NCBI GenBank assembly: GCA_016875645.1
Contig: VGPE01000028.1
Location: 1 to 18,710, forward strand
Reading direction: 5' to 3'
Source: Chloroflexota bacterium
Lineage (GTDB): Bacteria; Chloroflexota; Limnocylindria; Limnocylindrales; CSP1-4
Length of the DNA: 18,710 bases
The notes beneath the pieces are model-generated. The model was given only the letters and a program-made list of their open reading frames with translations, did not search any database and had not been told where the DNA came from. The first letter of the stretch is position 1. Each line of letters opens with the position of its first letter. This document shows, one piece after another, positions 7,553 through 14,679 of this stretch. The position numbers and the translations under genes were made by a program.

Positions 7553-8026
7553 CTACTCGGCGACCGGAGCGCCCGTCGTGTCGACCCGCTCGAACAGGCC
7601 CCACATCGACGTTGGAGGCGGCGCCATCACGTAGAACATCTGCACCGGCTCCAGCACCCGCGTCCGGTACCAGCGGTTGTTGGGCCAGTAGACGATGTCC
7701 CCGGCACCGAACTCGAACTCGCCGCCTTCCCACTCCACGTGGACGCGGCCCTTCAGGCAGAGGTAGACCTCCTCGCCCACGCCGACGTAGGGCGCGCCTG
7801 CGATCCCGGGATCGGTATCGCCGAACGACCAACCGCCCTCGGAGCCCTCGTCGGACCAGAACATGCCCGACAGCAGGCGGGTCGCGCCGACCGTCTCGTC
7901 GGTCACCGCACGCGCGGAGCGACTGGTCGCGCTGTTCGCGCGCGGCTGCAGCTCGGACACCGCGAGCACGCGCGGGACGTCACGGCTGGACTGGGACATG
8001 CCGGAACGGGTGATGTCGTCGGGCAT
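7553..8026 (-). CDS. Cupin-domain protein lacking the metal histidines
   Basis: A 157-residue soluble protein with a single cupin barrel. The first cupin motif is at about 80-101 (PYVGVGEEVYLCLKGRVHVEW) and the second at about 106-123 (FGAGDIVYWPNNRWYRTRV). The usual motif-1 His-x-His is replaced by residues around EE (85-86), and the motif-2 His is absent, so a classical metal site is not evident. It could be a metal-free isomerase/epimerase-like, ligand-binding or sensor cupin; no substrate can be assigned. The start is secure: GAGGAGG lies six bases before the ATG at 8026. The gene begins 44 bp after the end of the exporter gene on the same strand, so the two are probably co-transcribed. 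A weak hairpin follows the stop. Confidence 0.82.
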   Translation of the reverse strand: MPDDITRSGMSQSSRDVPRVLAVSELQPRANSATSRSARAVTDETVGATRLLSGMFWSDEGSEGGWSFGDTDPGIAGAPYVGVGEEVYLCLKGRVHVEWEGGEFEFGAGDIVYWPNNRWYRTRVLEPVQMFYVMAPPPTSMWGLFERVDTTGAPVAE

Positions 8027-8070
8027 GGGCTGCCTCCTCGGGTCTGGGTCGGGGATCGGCTGCCTGGATC

Positions 8071-9714
8071 CTACGCGGCGCCGGCGGCCGGCTCAGGGGC
8101 GGCCTCGACGTCCATTGTGGTGCGCATCCGCGTCTCGCGCAGGAACAGCCCGGCCGCCCCGGCGATCAGGGCGCCGCCGATACCGATCCAGAACGTGCCC
8201 CCGATGCTGACCGAGACGGCCTCGTAGATGCCGTTGACAATGGCCGGGATCAGCGGCGCCACGACCGGCTGGAACTGGGCGGGAGTGGCGGCAAGGATTG
8301 CCGCGCCGAGATCGCCGACGCCGGTGAGATCCAGCGAGCCGCCTGCGGCCGCAAACGCGTCCACCATCTGCTGGGGCAGGCCCGCCGCGAGCAGCTGCGA
8401 CGGGATCTCGGTGGTGAGCCGGCTGGCGAAGATCGTGCCGGCCAGGGTCAGCCCGACCGTGCCGCCGATCTGCTGGAAGAAGCCGACGCTTGCGGTCGCG
8501 ACGCCGACCTGGCGCATCGAGACAGCGTTCTGGACGATCAACGTGAAGACCGCGAACGCCGGTCCCACGCCGAGCCCGGTGAGCAGCATCCAGAGCCACA
8601 GGATCGGGCGGTCCGTGTTGGCATGGAGGTTGGTGAGCATCCAGAGGCCGGCCGCGAGCAGCACCATCGAGCCGACGACCAGCCACTTGTAGCGGCCGGT
8701 CCGCGCGACGATCTGGCCCGACGCGATCGCGCCGAAGATGAGCCCGAAGAGCAGCGGCAGGATGTTGTAGCCCGACTCGGTCGCGCTCGCGCCGGCGACG
8801 GTCTGGTACCAGCGCGGCAGGAACACGACGGCCGCGAAGAAGCCGAATGCCGCGAAGAACGACGCGCTGACCGCGATCGCGAAGGTGCGCAACCGGAACA
8901 GGTCGAGCGGGACGAGCGGCTCCTTGGCCCGCGATTCGATCCAGATGAAGATCGCCCCGAAGACGAGCCCGACGAGCATCAGGCCGCCGATCCACGGGTC
9001 GGCGAAGGTCGTGAGATCCAGCGAGCGCACGTTGGTCAGGCCCACCAGGAATGCGCCGATCGCCACGGTGAAGGCCGCTGCGCCCAGGTAGTCGATGTTC
9101 CGGCCGGCTTCCGGATGCCGGATCGCGGGCAGCAGCCGGTACAGGATGAAGAGCGACACGAGGCCCAGCGGCACGTTGATGTAGAAGACCCAGTGCCAGC
9201 CGAAGTTGTCGGTGATGACGCCACCGATCGCGGGTCCGACCAGCGACGACAGCCCGAAGACGGTGCCGAACGAGCCGAGGTACTTGCCCCGCTCGGCGGG
9301 CGTGTACATGTCGGCGATCACCGCGAGTGCGACCGGGAACAACGCGCCGCCGCCGAGCCCCTGCAGTCCGCGGAACAGGATGAACTGCCACATTTCCTGG
9401 GACAGGCCACACAGCGCGGAGGCAGCCAGGAACAGAGCCACCGCGAACAGGATCACGGGACGCCGCCCGAAGAGATCCGAGAGCTTGCCGTAGATGGGCC
9501 CGCTGATCGTGGCGGTCAGCAGGTAGATCGTGATCGTCCAGTTGTAGAGCTCGTTGCCGCCCAGGTCCGTGACGATTCGCGGGAGAGCCACGCCGACCAC
9601 CGTCTGATCGAGCGCGAACAGGAAGAGCGCGAGCAGGATCGCGAGGAGGATTTCGAGCTTCGCGCGCGGCGTCAGGTTGACCGCGGGAATTGCCGCGGTG
9701 GCGTGGCCGGTCAT
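8071..9714 (-). CDS. MFS multidrug exporter, DHA2 (EmrB/QacA) type
   Basis: A 547-residue inner-membrane drug:proton antiporter of the 14-helix DHA2 family, by length and hydrophobic pattern. The first helix carries the family motif LDQTVVGVALPRIVTDLGG (about 35-53). The loop between helices 2 and 3 has motif A, GKLSDLFGRRPV (76-87). QGLGGGALFPVALAVIADMYTPAERGKYLG and GPAIGGVITDNFGWHWVFYINVPLG (motif C region) are also characteristic. Members export cationic dyes, antiseptics, antibiotics or metabolites, and the substrate cannot be read from sequence. The start at 9714 is preferred over the upstream in-frame start at 9780 because GAGGG precedes it by about seven bases and the hydrophilic N-terminus is then of normal length. 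A possible promoter (TATGGT, 9767-9762) and a 10-bp palindrome lie upstream. The cupin gene follows after 44 bp. Confidence 0.93.
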   Translation of the reverse strand: MTGHATAAIPAVNLTPRAKLEILLAILLALFLFALDQTVVGVALPRIVTDLGGNELYNWTITIYLLTATISGPIYGKLSDLFGRRPVILFAVALFLAASALCGLSQEMWQFILFRGLQGLGGGALFPVALAVIADMYTPAERGKYLGSFGTVFGLSSLVGPAIGGVITDNFGWHWVFYINVPLGLVSLFILYRLLPAIRHPEAGRNIDYLGAAAFTVAIGAFLVGLTNVRSLDLTTFADPWIGGLMLVGLVFGAIFIWIESRAKEPLVPLDLFRLRTFAIAVSASFFAAFGFFAAVVFLPRWYQTVAGASATESGYNILPLLFGLIFGAIASGQIVARTGRYKWLVVGSMVLLAAGLWMLTNLHANTDRPILWLWMLLTGLGVGPAFAVFTLIVQNAVSMRQVGVATASVGFFQQIGGTVGLTLAGTIFASRLTTEIPSQLLAAGLPQQMVDAFAAAGGSLDLTGVGDLGAAILAATPAQFQPVVAPLIPAIVNGIYEAVSVSIGGTFWIGIGGALIAGAAGLFLRETRMRTTMDVEAAPEPAAGAA

Positions 9715-9748
9715 GCAGTCCCTCGTGTGCGCCGGGCAGGACGAAGAG

Positions 9749-9767
9749 CGGCGCGCCGTGAACCATA
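9749..9767 (-). promoter_or_regulatory. Exporter -10 candidate with adjoining palindrome
   Basis: On the minus strand TATGGT (9767-9762) fits a -10 hexamer about 48 bases before the exporter ATG. Immediately downstream, CGGCGCGCCG (9758-9749) is a perfect 10-bp palindrome at the expected transcription start, a typical place for a repressor site. No good -35 is visible and no regulator gene is adjacent, so this is tentative. Confidence 0.35.
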
Positions 9768-9827
9768 CTGCCGCGAGCATGCCCGGAACCGGCAGGAATC
9801 GCCGGGCAGGAGCGCGGAGGCAATCCC

Positions 9828-10853
9828 GTGGCCAGTGGGCTGCTCGGTCGATGGCGCAAGGAACCGGGGCCGCGGATCGCCGGCTCGCGGCCGCTTGACT
9901 CCGCCAAGGTGCAGGCGCCCGGAGTGGTCCGCCTGCCGACCGGTGGCTACCGGCTCTTCTACACGGGGGTCGGACCCGGCAAGCCCTATCCCAAATGGCA
10001 GGGCTACATCCTGAGCGCGATCTCCTCGGATGGGGTGGTGTTCACCGTGGAGCCGGGCATCCGGGTCGAGCCCGACCCGACGGTACCCTGGCGCAGTCGC
10101 CGCGCCCTCGCGCCGACCGTCACCCGCCTCAGTGACGGTCGCTGGCGGATGTACTACGAGTTGCGCGGCACGGTCGACCAGCCGACGGTGATCGCCAGCG
10201 CGGTCTCGAGCGACCTGCTCGCGTGGGAGGTCGAGGACGGAATCCGTCTCGCCGGCGCCTCGGACGTCGGAGGGCCGCGCTACCTCGCGCTGCCGGGCGG
10301 ACGGGGACGGATCACCTGCTTTTCGCGGGCCGACCGCGCTGTCGTCAGCGCCGTCACCGACGATGGGCTCACGTTCGAGTGGGAGCCCGGAATCCGCCTC
10401 CAGGGCGGCCTGACCGAGTTGGAATCATCGGGGGTCACGGCCGCCGAGGTCATTGCCCCGAACGGGGCTCACGAACCGTGGGTCATGATCTACTCGGCAT
10501 GGCAGGACGTGCCGGCGGGGACCGTCGTGCCGCCGCATCCGTCGTCGGATCCCAGCTTCGAGGCGGATGGGTCCGGGCCCGAAGGCGCCCGCGATTTCGC
10601 CGCGGCATCCATCGCGGCCGACATGGCGGGCTATCGCTCGCGGATCTTCGCGGCCACATCCACGGACGGGCTGCACTGGGAGCGCGCGGGTCTCCTCATC
10701 GAGGGTGACGGCCCCGGCGGCACCGACATCGACGCGGTGCATGCGGAGGACATGTCGCTGATCCGGCTCGAGGACGGCCGCTACCGGATGTACTACGCGG
10801 CGATGGACGCCGACGGCTGCTGGACGGTGGCCAGCGCGATCAGCGAGAGTTGA
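9828..10853 (+). CDS. Beta-propeller, glycosidase-like protein
   Basis: A 341-residue protein with no signal peptide. It is built from repeating blades that look like the five-bladed propeller of GH43/GH32/GH130-type glycosidases. Two motif series recur: strand pairs GYRLFYTG (40), GRWRMYYE (104), WVMIYSAW (218) and GRYRMYYA (317); and loop-strand units SSDGVVFTVEPGIR (66), SSDLLAWEVEDGIR (127), TDDGLTFEWEPGIR (177) and STDGLHWERAGLL (278). Acidic residues at blade openings are consistent with a glycosidase-like site, but I cannot place a catalytic triad, so activity is unproven. A cytoplasmic sugar hydrolase, a phosphorylase or a non-enzymatic propeller are all possible. The GTG start at 9828 is supported by GGAGG seven to eight bases upstream. 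It diverges from the exporter gene, and its stop overlaps the convergent ATPase gene by 14 bp. Confidence 0.8.
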   Translation: MASGLLGRWRKEPGPRIAGSRPLDSAKVQAPGVVRLPTGGYRLFYTGVGPGKPYPKWQGYILSAISSDGVVFTVEPGIRVEPDPTVPWRSRRALAPTVTRLSDGRWRMYYELRGTVDQPTVIASAVSSDLLAWEVEDGIRLAGASDVGGPRYLALPGGRGRITCFSRADRAVVSAVTDDGLTFEWEPGIRLQGGLTELESSGVTAAEVIAPNGAHEPWVMIYSAWQDVPAGTVVPPHPSSDPSFEADGSGPEGARDFAAASIAADMAGYRSRIFAATSTDGLHWERAGLLIEGDGPGGTDIDAVHAEDMSLIRLEDGRYRMYYAAMDADGCWTVASAISES

Positions 10854-12114
10854 CCGCCCGGTCACCCTGGCCCGGACGGGCGCGGAACCCGATCGGGCGG
10901 TGCTCTGCGAGCAGATGGTGGATCGACTCGGGGATGTCCCCCACCGCGATGTCCTCGATCTCGGCCCGCTCGATCGTCCCGTCCTCGAAGGCCCGGGCCG
11001 CGCGATTCGCATACGCGTGCTCGAAGATCGTGCGCGCATAGCGGGCGTTGCCGAAGTTGCCGACCCCGCCCGCCGAGGTGAACAGGTCGCGCAGGCGCTC
11101 GGCGACCCCCTCGCCCAGGGTGATCTTCGAGCGGGCCGCCATCGACTCGAAGATCGCGATCAACTCCGAAACGCTGTAGTCGGGGAAATCGATGTAGGTG
11201 GTGAACCGGCTGCGGAGGCCGGGGTTCGAGTCGATGAAGTGGCGCATCTCGTCGGTGTAGCCGGCCACGATCACGGCCAGGTTGTCGCGATGGGTCTCCA
11301 TCATCTGGACCAGCGTCGCGATCGCCTCCGCGCCAAAATCCCAGCGCGTGTCCTGGGCCAGCGCGTAGGCCTCGTCGATGAAGAGCACGCCGCCGATCGC
11401 CTTGCGGACGACCTCCTGGGTCTTGAGCGCGGTCTGGCCGACGTAGCCCGCGACAAGATCGGCCCGGGTCGCCTCCACCAGGTGGCCCTTCTTGACCACG
11501 CCGATCGTGCCGTACAGCCGCCCGATCAGGCGCGCCACCGTGGTCTTGCCCGTGCCCGGGTTGCCCGTGAAGACGATGTGGTTGCTGGCGTTGACCTCGG
11601 GCAGCCCGGCCGCACGCCGCTCGGCGTTGAGCGTCTGCACCGCGATCAGGCGGCGGACCGCGCTCTTGACCTGCCCGAGGCCGATCAATCCATCAAGCTC
11701 GGCGAGGACCGCGGCGGTCGTCTCCCTGGTGGGGACCTTGCCGTCCTTACCGGGGGTCGTGGACTTCCCTTTCGGGTCCGCATCGGCGCCTTCCTCGGCC
11801 GGCTCCGTCGTGGCGAACTCCGGAACGTCCGAGAGCAGCTCGGCGGCGAGCTCCTGGACGAGGCTCAGCGCGCTCTTCGGGTCGTCGATCCGCTCGAGCA
11901 GCGCTTCGGCCTCGGACGAGATCGTCGGCGGCTCCTTCGCGTCGCCCTCCGGAGCGAGGATCGCCCTGACGCGGGACTGGGTGACCTCCGGCGGCGCCCC
12001 GCTGCCCAGCGCCCGGATCAACGCGAACAGGATGTGGCGAGGCTCCACCTGCGCGTGGCGGTTGCCGATGGCCACGGCTCGCGCCTGGGTCCGGACATTG
12101 TCGCGCAGGCTCAT
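10840..12114 (-). CDS. CbbX-type AAA ATPase with Clp-N-like N-terminus
   Basis: A 424-residue cytoplasmic AAA+ protein. Residues about 1-95 resemble a Clp N-terminal repeat (AIGNRHAQVEPRHILFALIRALGSG, then SEAEALLERIDDP). A charged Gly/Lys linker (about 100-130) follows. The AAA module (about 135-400) matches the CbxX/CfqX family: Walker A GNPGTGKT (184-191), pore-loop AGYVGQT (222-228), Walker B GVLFIDEAYAL (Asp247, Glu248), AGYTDEM, and the family hallmark NPGLRSRF (297-304) with arginine fingers. CbbX proteins remodel RuBisCO and EccA proteins serve type VII secretion. Neither a RuBisCO nor a secretion gene is nearby, so this is probably a stand-alone remodelling ATPase of unknown client. 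The start at 12114 has only a weak GGAA upstream. Its last 14 bases overlap the convergent propeller gene. Confidence 0.87.
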   Translation of the reverse strand: MSLRDNVRTQARAVAIGNRHAQVEPRHILFALIRALGSGAPPEVTQSRVRAILAPEGDAKEPPTISSEAEALLERIDDPKSALSLVQELAAELLSDVPEFATTEPAEEGADADPKGKSTTPGKDGKVPTRETTAAVLAELDGLIGLGQVKSAVRRLIAVQTLNAERRAAGLPEVNASNHIVFTGNPGTGKTTVARLIGRLYGTIGVVKKGHLVEATRADLVAGYVGQTALKTQEVVRKAIGGVLFIDEAYALAQDTRWDFGAEAIATLVQMMETHRDNLAVIVAGYTDEMRHFIDSNPGLRSRFTTYIDFPDYSVSELIAIFESMAARSKITLGEGVAERLRDLFTSAGGVGNFGNARYARTIFEHAYANRAARAFEDGTIERAEIEDIAVGDIPESIHHLLAEHRPIGFRARPGQGDRAVNSR

Positions 12115-12201
12115 TGAGCGGTTTCCACGATCAGGCGGTTCCTCTGTGGCATGGTCGCGAGCGTCGGGCAGCCCACGGGCGATCGCACTCCCCCGAAGGT
12201 A

Positions 12202-12230
12202 CCTGAACGCGGCGCCGGGCCCTGTTCAGG
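12202..12230 (-). terminator. Hairpin after SMP-30 family gene
   Basis: CCTGAAC (12202-12208) and GTTCAGG (12224-12230) form a perfect 7-bp inverted repeat around a 15-base G+C-rich loop. It starts 17 bases past the stop of the minus-strand SMP-30 gene and lies upstream of the ATPase start. No U-tract follows. It could end the SMP-30 transcript or act as an operator for the ATPase gene. Confidence 0.45.
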
Positions 12231-12247
12231 AGCCACGGGCCGGGCGC

Positions 12248-13177
12248 TCAGCCAACCCAGGGCGAGACGGCTCCCCGGATCCCCACCGTGATCGACCAGA
12301 CCGTCGAGGTGGCCGTGATGAACAGGCGTCGGCCGTCTGGCCCGCCGAACGTGAGGTTGGCCACCGCCTCAGGCGTGAGCAGGCGGCCAAGCTCGCTGCC
12401 GTCGGGTGCGATCACGTGGACGCCGTCGCCGGCCGAGGTCCAGACGTTGCCCTCGACGTCGACCCGCAATCCGTCGGGCGCGCCCGGCTCGATGGTGCGG
12501 AAGAGCCGCGGTTCGCCGAGCCGCCGGCCATCGATCACATCGAACGCGAGGATGTGATGGACGCCGTGCGGCACCCGGCCGGCGGAGGTGTCGGCCACGT
12601 ACAGCACGGCCTCGTCGGGCGAGAACGCGAGCCCGTTCGGATCGATCATGTGGTCGCTCACGATGGCGAGCTCGCCGGTCTTCCGGTCGAGTCGGAAGAC
12701 ATAGCAGCCATCGAGCTCTGAATCGGCCAGGTAGCCCTCCCGGTTGCTCACGATCCCGTACGGCGGATCGGTGAACCAGATCGCCCCGTCCGAGGCCACG
12801 ACCAGGTCATTGGGCGAGTTGAGCCGCCGGCCCTTGTAGCGGTCCACGATCGTGGTGCGCGAACCGTCCGGTTCATAGCGGGACACCCGCCGGGTGCCGT
12901 GCTCGCAGGCCAGCACGCGCCCGTCGTGATCGAGGGTGTGGCCGTTCGCGAAGTCCGCCGGGCGCAGGAATTGCGTGACGGTCCCGTCCGCCGCGGACCA
13001 GCGCAGGACCTGGTTGTTGGGGATGTCGCTCCAGAGGACGGCACCTTCGGCCGGCAGCCAGACCGGGCCCTCGGCCCAGACATAGCCGTCGGCCAAATGC
13101 TCCAGCCGGGTGCCGCTCGGCACGAGCCGCTCGAATCGGGGGTCACGCACGATGCGTTCGGCGATCACGTCGGTCAT
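12248..13177 (-). CDS. SMP-30/gluconolactonase family protein
   Basis: A 309-residue six-bladed beta-propeller enzyme. Family landmarks are WAEGPVW (metal Glu36), RLNSPNDLVVASDGAIWFTDPPYG (Asn120 and Asn123, substrate/metal region), DPNGLAFSPDEAVLYVADT (metal Asn181) and PDGLRVDVEGNVW (metal Asp235). All expected divalent-metal ligands are therefore present, and the protein should be an active lactonase. Members hydrolyse sugar lactones or other small esters, and the exact substrate is not assignable. No signal peptide is seen, so it is probably cytoplasmic. The start at 13177 gives a normal N-terminus; the open frame extends upstream, but that part overlaps the divergent peptidase gene and is Arg/Ser-rich. 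No Shine-Dalgarno sequence is present; CATCCT lies six bases upstream. The start codons of this gene and the M20 peptidase are only 61 bp apart. Confidence 0.9.
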   Translation of the reverse strand: MTDVIAERIVRDPRFERLVPSGTRLEHLADGYVWAEGPVWLPAEGAVLWSDIPNNQVLRWSAADGTVTQFLRPADFANGHTLDHDGRVLACEHGTRRVSRYEPDGSRTTIVDRYKGRRLNSPNDLVVASDGAIWFTDPPYGIVSNREGYLADSELDGCYVFRLDRKTGELAIVSDHMIDPNGLAFSPDEAVLYVADTSAGRVPHGVHHILAFDVIDGRRLGEPRLFRTIEPGAPDGLRVDVEGNVWTSAGDGVHVIAPDGSELGRLLTPEAVANLTFGGPDGRRLFITATSTVWSITVGIRGAVSPWVG

Positions 13178-13183
13178 GGTCCA

Positions 13184-13189
13184 AGGATG
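13184..13189 (-). promoter_or_regulatory. Possible -10 for SMP-30 gene
   Basis: CATCCT on the minus strand stands six bases before the ATG at 13177, which lacks a ribosome-binding site. It fits the window's other near-start hexamers but departs from TANNNT at the first base. It shares the 61-bp divergent intergenic space with 13225-13230. Confidence 0.3.
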
Positions 13190-13224
13190 CGCGACAGCGA
13201 CCGCCGCGTGCACGTCGGCGCGCC

Positions 13225-13230
13225 TAGACT
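13225..13230 (+). promoter_or_regulatory. -10 hexamer for leaderless M20 peptidase gene
   Basis: TAGACT fits TANNNT and lies eight bases before the ATG at 13239, which has no Shine-Dalgarno sequence. Transcription would start at or within a base or two of the ATG. No clear -35 element is seen. Confidence 0.5.
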
Positions 13231-13238
13231 CGCGAACC

Positions 13239-14624
13239 ATGGCCACACCACCGTTCGAACCGCCCCGCCTCGAGCCCGCCCTCGAGACACACATCGAGGC
13301 CAATGCACAGCGGTATCTCGACGGCCTTGCCGAACTCTGCCGGCTGCCGAGCATCTCCGCCCAGCGGAATGCCCTGCCCGAGACGGCCGATGCCGTCGCC
13401 GCCCTCATGCGCGACTGGGGCCTGCCGGCCGAGATTGTGACGACCGACGACGCGCCCGCGGTCTACGCCGAGATCCCCGGCCGCTCCCCCACCACCCTGC
13501 TGATCTACAACCACTACGACGTCCAGCCGCCCGACCCGCTCGACGAGTGGCTCTCGCCGCCCTTCGAGCCGACGATCCGCGATGGGCGCCTCCATGCCCG
13601 CGGCGTGGCCGACGACAAGGGCGATCTGGTCGCGCGCCTGGCCGCCGTCGAGGCGCTGCTCGCGGTCCGCGGCGAGTTGCCCCTGACCGTCAAGTTCCTG
13701 GTCGAGGGCCAGGAGGAGATCGACGGGGTCGCCATCCAGGACTGGATCCGACGCAACCCCGCGAAGCTCGCCTGCGACCTCGCCTTCGTCGAGGCAGCCG
13801 ACCTCGACCCGAGTGGTCGGCCGGTCCTCGTGCTCGGCACGCGCGGCATGCTCTACGTGGAACTGGAGGCACGCGGTCCCGCGATCGACGTCCACTCCTC
13901 GCTTGCGGCGGCCGTCGAGAACCCGGCCTGGACGCTGGTGCGGGCGCTCAACTCCATCGTCGACGCCTCGACCGGCCGGGTCCGGGTTCCGGGTTTCTAC
14001 GACGCGGTCCGGCCCCTGACCCCCGCGGAGCGCGCCCACATCGCCGACCTGCCCGACCCGACGCCCGCCTGGCGCGAGCAGTTCGGCCTCACCGCGTTCC
14101 CGGGCGGGGTGGAGGGCGCCGCGCTGATGGAACGCGTGATCGGCGATCCCACCGCCACGATCGCCGGGCTCACATCCGGCTACGCGGGACCGGGCCTCAA
14201 GACGATCGTACCGGCCGTCGCCCGGGCCAAGATCGACTTCCGCCTCGTGCCGGACCAGTGGCCGGCGGACATCCTGGCCAGGCTCCGGGCGCACCTCGAC
14301 GCCGAGGGCTTCGCGGCGGTGGCGATCCACGTGGTCACCCAGGACGGGATCCCGGCGCGCACCCCATCGGACGACCCGTGGGTGCAGCGCGTCGCGGCGA
14401 TCACCGGCGAGTGGTTCGGGGCGCGAACGGCCATCCAGCCCAACTCCGCCGGCGGGATCGTCATGGAGCCGTTCATGAGCGCCCTCGGCGCGCCGACCAT
14501 GTTCGGCGGCATCCGGCCGGCCGGCGGCCGGTACCACGCGCCCAACGAGTACATCGAGATCGACGCGTTCGCGCTCGCAGTGAAGTTCGCGGCCTACCTG
14601 CTCGACCGCCTCGCCGACGAGTAG
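13239..14624 (+). CDS. M20 family metallopeptidase (dipeptidase-like)
   Basis: A 461-residue cytoplasmic di-zinc peptidase of the M20/M28 superfamily, closest in pattern to the dipeptidase/carboxypeptidase G2 branch. Visible metal ligands are His92 in NHYDVQPPDP, bridging Asp125 in GVADDKGDL, Glu160 next to the catalytic base Glu159 in EGQEEIDG, Glu185 in LAFVEAADLD (a Glu is also used here in carboxypeptidase G2), and the C-terminal His in YHAPNEYIEI. Asp94 supports the first zinc. The dimerisation (lid) domain runs from about 205 to 345, starting TRGMLYVELEARGPAIDVHSS. The expected role is hydrolysis of dipeptides or N-acyl amino acids. Start 13239 lacks a Shine-Dalgarno sequence but has TAGACT eight bases upstream; earlier in-frame codons would overlap the divergent SMP-30 gene. 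It converges on the MFS transporter gene with 55 bp between the stops. Confidence 0.93.
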   Translation: MATPPFEPPRLEPALETHIEANAQRYLDGLAELCRLPSISAQRNALPETADAVAALMRDWGLPAEIVTTDDAPAVYAEIPGRSPTTLLIYNHYDVQPPDPLDEWLSPPFEPTIRDGRLHARGVADDKGDLVARLAAVEALLAVRGELPLTVKFLVEGQEEIDGVAIQDWIRRNPAKLACDLAFVEAADLDPSGRPVLVLGTRGMLYVELEARGPAIDVHSSLAAAVENPAWTLVRALNSIVDASTGRVRVPGFYDAVRPLTPAERAHIADLPDPTPAWREQFGLTAFPGGVEGAALMERVIGDPTATIAGLTSGYAGPGLKTIVPAVARAKIDFRLVPDQWPADILARLRAHLDAEGFAAVAIHVVTQDGIPARTPSDDPWVQRVAAITGEWFGARTAIQPNSAGGIVMEPFMSALGAPTMFGGIRPAGGRYHAPNEYIEIDAFALAVKFAAYLLDRLADE

Positions 14625-14679
14625 CGGTCCAGGGCCCGGGCTCGCGCGTCTGCGTGGTCCACGATCCCGGCGCCCCGAG

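Noticed and set aside
8623..10014. A 463-codon plus-strand frame over the exporter gene
   Set aside because: Low-complexity Arg/Glu/Asp/Gln product opposite a membrane protein gene and running into the propeller gene's start; a mirror-frame artefact.
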